From assembly GCF_018332695.1 (NCBI RefSeq), contig NZ_BOQN01000049.1, forward strand, positions 124,001 through 188,000: a stretch of 64,000 nucleotides of DNA, given 5' to 3'. This document shows positions 51,613-58,217 of this stretch, in pieces. The notes under the pieces were generated by a model. It was not told the origin of the DNA, ran no database searches, and saw nothing but the letters and a program-made list of their open reading frames with translations. The translations under genes and the position numbers were made by a program. The DNA comes from Paractinoplanes toevensis. Lineage in GTDB: Bacteria > Actinomycetota > Actinomycetes > Mycobacteriales > Micromonosporaceae. Numbering within the stretch: the first letter of the stretch is position 1; every line of letters begins with the position of its first letter.

Positions 51613-51936
51613 CTACGGGCCGCGCCTTTCGCGCATCGGCCTGTTGTCGTCATCGTGGGCGTAACTGATCTCGATGTCCGGCAGCTCGTTCTGGAGTTCG
51701 TAGGCGAGCTGCAGCCCCAGCTGAGCCCAGCGCCGCTCCTCCTCTTGTGTAGGGAAGTCGAAGTCGGTGAAGGCAGTCCGTTGGTACTGCGAGTTCCACG
51801 CTCGCAACCGCTGGACGAGGCCGGCACTTACTCCCAGGTCGTCGAGGACGAAGGGACTCACTGTGTCCCAGACGCCGTCATCGCCGATGTGCTCGGCCAT
51901 GACACGCAGAGCGGAGGGGCGGTATGGCACATCCAC
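51613..51936 (-). CDS. Conserved actinobacterial hypothetical protein
   Basis: This 107-residue protein has a composition and motifs that I recall as widespread in actinobacteria: GVWDTVSPFVLDDLGVSAGL, RLRAWNSQYQRTAFTDFDF, and a very conserved C-terminus, LPDIEISYAHDDDNRPMRER. No function is assigned to the group. It is probably cytosolic and has no transmembrane segment. The start is a GTG. It stands alone, with the epoxide hydrolase converging on it. Confidence 0.7.
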   Translation of the reverse strand: MDVPYRPSALRVMAEHIGDDGVWDTVSPFVLDDLGVSAGLVQRLRAWNSQYQRTAFTDFDFPTQEEERRWAQLGLQLAYELQNELPDIEISYAHDDDNRPMRERRGP

Positions 51937-52037
51937 CTGCCGATCATGGCAGGACCGCGGGTCGTTTCATCCGACAACTTCGCGGCCGGGGCCGTCTCGA
52001 GGCGGCGCACCATGCCCAGGACGTGTGCGGAACGCGG

Positions 52038-52379
52038 TCAGAGGCGGGTGATCGCGGCCGCCGGCAGGACCATCAGCAGGGTCAGGACCACGTAGGCGCC
52101 GCCCAGGCCGAAGCGGTGGTTCTTCGTGGCGGTCACCGCTGCCGCGAACGGGCCCAGCAGCGTCATGAAAGCGGCCAGCTCGAAGATGTCGTCGCCGCGG
52201 TCTCGGCCGGTCAGGCCGAACCCCAGCACGAGCGGGACGGCGACCAGCCAGGCCAGGGTGATCGCGGTCAGTTTGAGGTGCAGGTGGGTGCGCCGGGCTG
52301 GCTCCGTGGGGTCCTTCTGCAGGGCGAACGCCATTCGCTCCGCGTAGCCGGCGGAGGCCGGCTGGTCCTCGGTGGTCAC
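52038..52379 (-). CDS. Small integral membrane protein, unrecognised
   Basis: The protein has 113 residues. A polar N-terminus (about 35 residues) is followed by three hydrophobic segments: LTAITLAWLVAVPLVLGFGL, FELAAFMTLLGPFAAAVTA and AYVVLTLLMVLPAAAITRL. It resembles small uncharacterised membrane proteins of actinobacteria. It is the only gene between the hypothetical gene and the sugar importer. I cannot assign a role. Confidence 0.62.
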   Translation of the reverse strand: MTTEDQPASAGYAERMAFALQKDPTEPARRTHLHLKLTAITLAWLVAVPLVLGFGLTGRDRGDDIFELAAFMTLLGPFAAAVTATKNHRFGLGGAYVVLTLLMVLPAAAITRL

Positions 52380-52457
52380 GGGAGAAGCCTATTGGTTTGC
52401 GGGGGTATGCGTCTCATCCGGACCGGACAATTCACTCACCCCCGCCGTGCCACGAAG

Positions 52458-53342
52458 TCAGCTCTTGACCGAACCCGCCATCAGTCCACCGATGAACCAT
52501 CGGCCCAGCAGGACGTAGACGATCAGGGTGGGCAGCGACGTGATCAGCGCGCCCGCCATCGACGCAGCGTAGTCGGGGGACTGGGCGCCCGCCAGGGCGT
52601 TCAGGGCGATCGTGATCGGGCCGTTGCGTGTGTTGGCCAGGAAGATCGCGAACAGGTAGTCGTTCCAGGCCGACGTGAACTGCCAGATGACGGTGACCAC
52701 GAAACCGGGGATGGAAATCGGCAGGATGATCCGGGTGAACGTGCGCAGCAGGCCCGCGCCGTCGACCCGGGCCGCTTCCACCAGTTCCTCGGGAACCGTC
52801 GTCGCGTAGTAGTTGCGGAAGATCAGCGTGCAGATCGGGATGCCGTAGACGCAGTGCACGAAGACCAGCGTGGGGATGCCGGGCGGGATGCCGACCGTCG
52901 TCACGATCTCGCGCAGCGGGATCATCACCGCCTGGTACGGGATGAACATGCCGAACAGGATCAGCGTGAAGACGAAGTCGGCGCCGGGGAAGCGCCAGCG
53001 GGACAGCACGAAACCGTTCGCGGCGCCGATCAGTGAACTGATGATCGCCACCGGGATGGCCAGTTCGAAGGTGCGGATGAAGGACGGGCGCAGCGCGGTC
53101 CACGCCTTGCCCCAGGACGCCGTGGTCCAGTGCGTGGGCAGGTTCCACTGGCTGGTGACGCCGATGTCCGAGCCGGCCTTGAAACTGGTCACGATCAGTA
53201 CGTACAGCGGCATCAGCACGACGATCAGGAAGAAGATCGCCAGGAGGTACTTGATGATCGACGCCGGGCCGAAGGAGCGCCGGGGACGAACGCGCGGGGC
53301 CAAGGTTTCCACCGCGGCGGGGGGTGCGGTCACCGTGGTCAT
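52458..53342 (-). CDS. Carbohydrate ABC importer permease, MalG type
   Basis: This 294-residue permease has six predicted helices. The first is KYLLAIFFLIVVLMPLYVLI (about residues 32-51), and the EAA loop is VPEELVEAARVDGAGLLRTF (about 187-206), the classical CUT1 pattern. The C-terminus ends in GRWFIGGLMAGSVKS, the usual MalG ending. Its start overlaps the MalF-type stop (ATGA). It forms the channel with that protein. No ATPase gene is present in the operon, so a shared MsiK-type ATPase encoded elsewhere probably energises it, as is common in actinobacteria. Confidence 0.9.
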   Translation of the reverse strand: MTTVTAPPAAVETLAPRVRPRRSFGPASIIKYLLAIFFLIVVLMPLYVLIVTSFKAGSDIGVTSQWNLPTHWTTASWGKAWTALRPSFIRTFELAIPVAIISSLIGAANGFVLSRWRFPGADFVFTLILFGMFIPYQAVMIPLREIVTTVGIPPGIPTLVFVHCVYGIPICTLIFRNYYATTVPEELVEAARVDGAGLLRTFTRIILPISIPGFVVTVIWQFTSAWNDYLFAIFLANTRNGPITIALNALAGAQSPDYAASMAGALITSLPTLIVYVLLGRWFIGGLMAGSVKS

Positions 53343-54232
53343 CGGCTCTTCTCCACCCGGTTCGTGTAGATCAGGTACGGGACGATGACGATCGCGACCA
53401 GCAGGAGCAGCACGATCGAGATGGCCGCGGCCTTGGCGTAGTCGCTGGTCAGCAACGTCTGCCAGACGTAGACGGCGGGCACCTCGGTGAGCCACTGCGG
53501 GCCCGAGATGCTCATGATCAGGTCGAACATCTTCATCGACATGTGGCCGAGGATGATCAGTGCGCTGAGCGCTACCGGCGTCAGCTGCGGGAAGATCACA
53601 TTCCGATAGAGACGGTACGTGCTGGCACCGTCCATGGCCGCCGCCTCCCGCAGCTCCTGCGGTATGCCGCGGAACCCGGCGAGGAACAGCGCCATCACGT
53701 ACCCGGAAAGCTGCCAGACGGCCGGCATGGCCATCGATGCCATGCCCCAATCGGGGTTGGTCCACCAGGTGCTCTGCAGAAAGTCGAGGTGCAGGCCGCC
53801 GAATACGGCGTTCAGCCCGCCCGCGTCGTCACCCTTGAGCGGGTTCATCAGCCAGCGCCACACGACGCCGGAGGCGATGAAGCTGACCGCCATCGGGAAC
53901 AGGTAGACCGTACGGAAAAAGCCTTCGCCTCTGATTCCGCGTTCCAGCAGGAACGCCCACAGCAGGCCGAAGAACATCGCGCCGACCAGGAACACCAGGG
54001 TGAAGATGAGCAGGTTCTTCAGCGAGTGGGTGAACCGGTCCTGGATGTCGTTGGTGAAGAGATTCTGGTAGTTCTCGAGCCCGACGAAACCTTTCGAGCC
54101 CAGGGCATTGTGCTCGTCGGAAAGGGAGACCTTCGTGGTCCAGGCGATCAGCCCGTAGACGAAGACGGCGAGCAATATGAGCGAGGGGGAGAGCAGTAAC
54201 AGACCCGGTCCCCAGTGCCGAAGGCGGCGCAT
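53339..54232 (-). CDS. Carbohydrate ABC importer permease, MalF type
   Basis: This 297-residue CUT1 permease begins with the helix WGPGLLLLSPSLILLAVFVY (about residues 7-26) and continues with an extracellular loop, four to five further helices, and the EAA loop IPQELREAAAMDGASTYRLY (about 212-231). The partner permease follows with a 4-base overlap. A GC-rich hairpin separates it from the upstream binding-protein gene. Substrate type is inferred as a mannoside from the shared operator with the GH92 genes, not from the protein sequence. Confidence 0.9.
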   Translation of the reverse strand: MRRLRHWGPGLLLLSPSLILLAVFVYGLIAWTTKVSLSDEHNALGSKGFVGLENYQNLFTNDIQDRFTHSLKNLLIFTLVFLVGAMFFGLLWAFLLERGIRGEGFFRTVYLFPMAVSFIASGVVWRWLMNPLKGDDAGGLNAVFGGLHLDFLQSTWWTNPDWGMASMAMPAVWQLSGYVMALFLAGFRGIPQELREAAAMDGASTYRLYRNVIFPQLTPVALSALIILGHMSMKMFDLIMSISGPQWLTEVPAVYVWQTLLTSDYAKAAAISIVLLLLVAIVIVPYLIYTNRVEKSR

Positions 54233-54252
54233 CAGGGCTCCTCACGGAAAAC

Positions 54253-54280
54253 GGGCGGGACGGCAGACGCCGCCCCGCCC
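54253..54280 (-). terminator. Hairpin between the binding-protein and permease genes
   Basis: GGGCGGG-A-CGGC pairs with GCCG-C-CCCGCCC around a 4-base loop, with one internal mismatch. It lies 11 bases past the binding-protein stop. The operon continues, so it is probably a partial terminator or mRNA stabiliser, as after the binding-protein gene at 4613-4666. Confidence 0.55.
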
Positions 54281-54291
54281 AGGAAACAGAA

Positions 54292-55563
54292 TTACTTCTT
54301 GACGAACTGCGAGGCGGCCGAGGCGAGGGCCTTCTGCAGGCCGGCCACGTCCTGGTTGGTGGAGAACGCACCGAGAGCCGAGTTGGCCGCACCCTGCCAG
54401 CCCTGCGAGCAAGCCGAACCGTGCGCACACGACGGAACCTGGGTCGACGACTTCCAGTCCGCCATGGCGGCCTGCTGGTACTTCGGGTAGTCGGCGGGGC
54501 TGGCATCCGTACGCGCCGGAATTGAGCCCTTCTTGGTGTTGAAGGCCTTCTGGCCCTCGGCCGATCCGACCGTCTTCAGCCAGCACTTGGTGCCTTCGAC
54601 GTTCTTGGCGCCCTTGGGCAGCACGAACGAGTCGGCCAGCCACTGGAACGTGGTGCCGTTGCCCGGGAAGGTGAACCAGGCGTAGTCGGCGAACTTCTTG
54701 GCGTCCAGATCGGCGGCTTCCCAGTCACCCATCAGCTGGTAGGCGGCCTTGCCGTCCATGACCAGCTTCTCCGCGTCGGTCCAGTCGAGGGCGTCGCGGT
54801 CCTTGTTCGTGTAGGTCAGCAGTGTCTTGAAGTCGTTGATCGCCTTCGTGACGTCGGCGCCGTCCCACGGGGTCGTGCCGTTCCACAAGCCGGTGAACTT
54901 CTCCGCGCCCAGGTCGGTGATCAGCACCGACTCGAACAGCATGAGCTGGGTCCAGTCCTTGCCGATGGCGAGCGGCGCGGCGATGCCCTTGGCCTTGACC
55001 TTGTCGAGGTCGGCGATGAAGCCGGCCAGGTCGGTCGGGTCGCTGGTGATGCCGGCGGCGGCGACGACCTTCTTGTTGGTCCAGACCACGTTGGCGCGGT
55101 GGATGTTGGCCGGCACCGAGTAGATCTTGCCCTCGACCGTGAGGTTCTGGATCAGGCCCGGCGGGAACGCGGTCTTGAGGCCCCACGTGTCGTAGTCGGC
55201 GCTGATGTCCTCGACCTGACCGGCCAGGATGTAGTCCTGGAGCTCCGCACCGGCGTGCGCCTGGAACGTGTCCGGCGGGTCGTTCTGCTGCAGGCGGGAG
55301 GCGAGCACCTGCTTGGCGTTGGCGCCGGCGCCACCGGCGACCGCGCCGTTCACGAATTCCTGGCCGGCGCACGAGGTGCCGAACTGCGCGACGAGACCGT
55401 CGAGGCCGGCCTTCTCGCCGCCGTCGGCCCACCACGTGAAGACTTCCACCTTCTTGGAGCCGGAGCCCCCACCGTCACCGTCGTCGCTCGACCCGCAGGC
55501 CGAGGCGGTCAGCAGCGCGGCGACACCGATGACGGCAACTGCGGCCCGTCGAGTGAAGCGCAT
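54292..55563 (-). CDS. Sugar ABC importer substrate-binding lipoprotein (family 1)
   Basis: This 423-residue lipoprotein has a type II signal peptide with lipobox TASAC (Cys23). The mature protein is a family-1 solute-binding fold with VEVFTWWADGGEKAGLDGLV (about 37-56), LASRLQQNDPPDTFQAHAGA and a late QWLADSFVLPKGAKN. The Trp-rich N-terminal lobe suits sugar stacking. I chose ATG 55563, with GGGAGAT upstream; an in-frame ATG at 55602 would put the start inside the operator. It is the first gene of the importer operon, transcribed in the same direction as the lacI gene just upstream. Confidence 0.9.
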   Translation of the reverse strand: MRFTRRAAVAVIGVAALLTASACGSSDDGDGGGSGSKKVEVFTWWADGGEKAGLDGLVAQFGTSCAGQEFVNGAVAGGAGANAKQVLASRLQQNDPPDTFQAHAGAELQDYILAGQVEDISADYDTWGLKTAFPPGLIQNLTVEGKIYSVPANIHRANVVWTNKKVVAAAGITSDPTDLAGFIADLDKVKAKGIAAPLAIGKDWTQLMLFESVLITDLGAEKFTGLWNGTTPWDGADVTKAINDFKTLLTYTNKDRDALDWTDAEKLVMDGKAAYQLMGDWEAADLDAKKFADYAWFTFPGNGTTFQWLADSFVLPKGAKNVEGTKCWLKTVGSAEGQKAFNTKKGSIPARTDASPADYPKYQQAAMADWKSSTQVPSCAHGSACSQGWQGAANSALGAFSTNQDVAGLQKALASAASQFVKK

Positions 55564-55586
55564 CTTGGATATCTCCCATCGAGATA

Positions 55587-55602
55587 TTGACATCGTTGTC
55601 AA
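55587..55602. promoter_or_regulatory. LacI operator TTGACATCGTTGTCAA
   Basis: A 16-base palindrome with only its central pair imperfect, 24 bases ahead of the binding-protein start and just downstream of the lacI gene. Near-copies lie at 28815-28830 and 37859-37874, ahead of the two GH92 genes. It would block importer transcription when bound. Confidence 0.8.
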
Positions 55603-55675
55603 GTACGTCGGGGAGTACCGTGCCGCCTAAACCGCACACGTGTCAACGAAAGTTTCCGTGTCGTTACGTGCGGAC

Positions 55676-56686
55676 CTATGTGGATCGTTCACCGGATCCA
55701 CGGGCAATGAGAGATGTAGATATGACGATGGTGCGGGCCGGGCCAGTATGGCCGCTGATCCGTTCGTAGGCGAGCCTCGCCGCCTCCCGCCCGATGGCGC
55801 TCATGTCGTGAGCGACCACGGTCGTCCCGAGGACATCGGCCAGGTCAAAATCATCAAAACCCACCAAAGCCGGCGGCCGTACGACGTCCCGCAGCGCCCG
55901 CAGAGCGCCGGTGGTCAGCCGGTTGTTCGTCGTGAAGATCGCGGTCGGCGGCGTCTCCAGCAGAAGAAGGTCGCGGACCGTCCGCTCCGCGTGCCGCACG
56001 TCGTGCACATCGGTGCGCAGGTACGGCTCCCACGCGGTGTTGCCGGACGATTTCATCGCGCTCACGAACCCGTCGATGCGCCCCCGTTGCGGCGCCATCC
56101 GGGCCAGGTCGGCGACCATCGCGATGCGCCGGTGGCCGCCCGCCAGCAGATGTTCCCCGGCCGACCGCGCCCCACCCGCGTTGTCGATCAGAACGGCGTC
56201 GGCGGCCAGCCCGTCCGGCGGCCGGTCCAGGAAGACGAACGGGACACCGCGGTTGCCCTCGATCGCCAGGTACTCGTGGTCGTCGCCGCTCGGGATCACC
56301 AGCAGCGCCCGCACCCGGCGCTCCAGGAACGCGTCCACCAGGCTGCGCTCCAGGTCGGCGTCCTCGTCGTTGTTCGCGGTGATCAGCAGTAGGCCGTGCT
56401 GGCGCAGCTCGCGCTCGATGCCGCTGGCCACCGCCGAGTAGAATGGGTTGGCCAGATCGCCGCTGACCAGCCCGACCAGCGCGGAGGTGGCCCCCCGGCG
56501 CAGCTCGCGGGCGATGCCGTTGAGGCGGTAGCCGAGCGAGTCGGCCGCGTCCTGCACGCGGCGGCCGGTGGAGGGTGCGACGTTGGGTTCGCGGTTGAGC
56601 GCGCGGGACGCGGTCTTGAGGCTGACTCCCGCGAGCGCGGCCACCTCGGTCAGCGTCGGCCGGCGGACGGTCGATTCGGAGGGCAT
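55676..56686 (-). CDS. LacI-family regulator of the sugar importer and probably the GH92 genes
   Basis: This 336-residue regulator has an HTH, TLTEVAALAGVSLKTASRAL (about 11-30), in which the recognition helix reads VSLKTASRALN rather than the usual VSRATVSRVLN. The hinge is GIARELRRGATSALV, and the effector domain has IFTTNNRLTTGALRAL, PPALVGFDDFDLADVL. I chose ATG 56686 (CGGAGCG upstream) because it gives the standard distance to the HTH. The nearby TTGACATCGTTGTCAA differs from the AGCGCT-type operators elsewhere in the window, consistent with the altered recognition helix. Confidence 0.87.
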   Translation of the reverse strand: MPSESTVRRPTLTEVAALAGVSLKTASRALNREPNVAPSTGRRVQDAADSLGYRLNGIARELRRGATSALVGLVSGDLANPFYSAVASGIERELRQHGLLLITANNDEDADLERSLVDAFLERRVRALLVIPSGDDHEYLAIEGNRGVPFVFLDRPPDGLAADAVLIDNAGGARSAGEHLLAGGHRRIAMVADLARMAPQRGRIDGFVSAMKSSGNTAWEPYLRTDVHDVRHAERTVRDLLLLETPPTAIFTTNNRLTTGALRALRDVVRPPALVGFDDFDLADVLGTTVVAHDMSAIGREAARLAYERISGHTGPARTIVISTSLIARGSGERST

Positions 56687-56860
56687 GTCGCTCCGAGGGC
56701 TCGGCGGCGGGAACGCAGCAAGTATGGCATCGAAGCAGCCCAGGAGCTCACATTGATGATCCTTCATCCTTATCTTGCACACAGCGTCACGACAGTCCCG
56801 GCTCAGCGCCCGTTGGTTCGCTTCTTCTCACCACCGGAACGACCCAGGAGGCGAGCCTGT

Positions 56861-57841
56861 ATGCCGGACCCAGACCTCGACAATGCCGCGTACGTACGCG
56901 AGGTGCACGACAAAGGACTTCGATTCGACCTGAACACGATGAGCCGCCGCCGGATGCTGGCCGTCCTCGGCGGTGCCGGGGTGGTCGCGGTCACCGTTCT
57001 CTCCGGCGGGCCGGCCCTGGCCGACACCCTTGAGGAGGTGGAGTCGGAGACCGCCGGCCCGTACCCCGCGGACGGGTCGAACGGCCCGGACGTGCGGACC
57101 CTCGACGGCATCGTGCGCAAGGACATCCGTTCCTCGTTCGGCACCGCCTCGGGCACGGCCGAGGGCATCCCACTGGACTTCTCCCTCACGGTCCTCGACC
57201 TGGACGGCGCGCCGGTCGTCGGCGCGGCCATCTACGCCTGGCACTGCGACCGCGACGGCAACTACTCGTTGTATTCGACGGGAATCACGGACCAGAACTA
57301 CCTGCGCGGCATCCAGGTGACCGACTCGACCGGCACGGTCACCTTCACCAGCATCTTCCCGGCCTGTTACTCGGGCCGCTGGCCGCACATCCACTTCGAG
57401 GTGTACGGGTCGCTGGCCAACGCCACCAGCGGCGACGGGCCGATCGTGAAGACCTCGCAGATCGCCATCCCGGAGGACGTCGCCGACCTGGTCTACGCGA
57501 CCGATGGGTACAGCAAGAGCGTCACCAACCTCAGCCAGGTCACGCTGGCCACCGACAACGTCTTCGGCGACGACTCGGCGGCCCGCGAGCTGGCCACCGT
57601 GACGGGCACCGTGACCGACGGCTTCACCGCCACCCTCACGATCGCGGTGGACCCGTCCGGCACGGAGGAGAGCGGCGGCGGCACCCCACCGTCCGGCTCG
57701 CCCCCCTCCGGCGCGCCGACGGCGTCCGCCACCGCCACGGCGTCGGCCACGGTGTCCCCCTCGACCACCGCGTCCACCTCGGCCACCGCTTCGGCCGGCA
57801 AAAAGAAGAAGAAGTGGTGGAACCCGCTCTCCTGGTGGTGA
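56861..57841 (+). CDS. Tat-exported intradiol ring-cleavage dioxygenase-like protein with a Lys/Trp tail
   Basis: The protein has 326 residues. A Tat-type signal (MSRRRMLAVLGGAGVVAVTV, about 27-46) is followed by an intradiol dioxygenase beta-sandwich (about 62-240). Likely Fe(III) ligands are Tyr135 (DGNY), Tyr170 (ACYSGR), and His176 and His178 (WPHIHF), so all four are present. A Ser/Thr/Pro/Ala linker (about 262-310) leads to a C-terminal tail, GKKKKKWWNPLSWW. The family cleaves catechols between the hydroxyls; secreted members may act on lignin- or plant-derived catechols. AGGAGG lies 9 bases before the ATG. The tail is unusual and may anchor the enzyme to the membrane or wall. Confidence 0.85.
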   Translation: MPDPDLDNAAYVREVHDKGLRFDLNTMSRRRMLAVLGGAGVVAVTVLSGGPALADTLEEVESETAGPYPADGSNGPDVRTLDGIVRKDIRSSFGTASGTAEGIPLDFSLTVLDLDGAPVVGAAIYAWHCDRDGNYSLYSTGITDQNYLRGIQVTDSTGTVTFTSIFPACYSGRWPHIHFEVYGSLANATSGDGPIVKTSQIAIPEDVADLVYATDGYSKSVTNLSQVTLATDNVFGDDSAARELATVTGTVTDGFTATLTIAVDPSGTEESGGGTPPSGSPPSGAPTASATATASATVSPSTTASTSATASAGKKKKKWWNPLSWW

Positions 57842-57848
57842 TCCCCGC

Positions 57849-58097
57849 TCAGACCTCGGTGGTCACTTCGTAGATCTCGGTGGTCGGGTGGCCGGCGCGC
57901 TCGTGGATGCGCAGGACGGCCTCCTTGCTCGGGCCGGTGCTCAGGCAGAAGACCTTGCCGGACTCCGGGTCCAGCCAGGCGCGCTCGAAGTGCACGCCCT
58001 CCTCCGCCTCGATCTTCAGGTCGGCCTCGTGGGCGTCGGCGAGCTGCTCCGGGGTGACGCCGACGAATCCGCTGTGTACGTCCATGAACTTGGCCAT
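57849..58097 (-). CDS. DUF4242/SCO4226-like nickel-binding protein
   Basis: This 82-residue small ferredoxin-like protein has the pattern MAKFMDVHSGFVGVTPEQLA, then GVHFERAWLDPESGKVFCLS, and GPSKEAVLRIHERAGHPTTE. It resembles the SCO4226 family of Streptomyces coelicolor, described as nickel-binding. His residues (positions 8, 22, 36 and 65-70) and Cys could serve as ligands. The physiological role is unclear. It is convergent with the dioxygenase gene (7 bases between stops) and divergent from the LAL regulator. Confidence 0.8.
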   Translation of the reverse strand: MAKFMDVHSGFVGVTPEQLADAHEADLKIEAEEGVHFERAWLDPESGKVFCLSTGPSKEAVLRIHERAGHPTTEIYEVTTEV

Positions 58098-58217
58098 CGG
58101 GTTACTGCTCCTCGTGGTTGCGGTGTTGCTGACATGGGAAGACTGCCCGGCCGGAGGCAGTCGGACATCGGTCATTGCACCTAGGGAGACCAGCTTCGGT
58201 GACCTAAAGTCGCGGGC

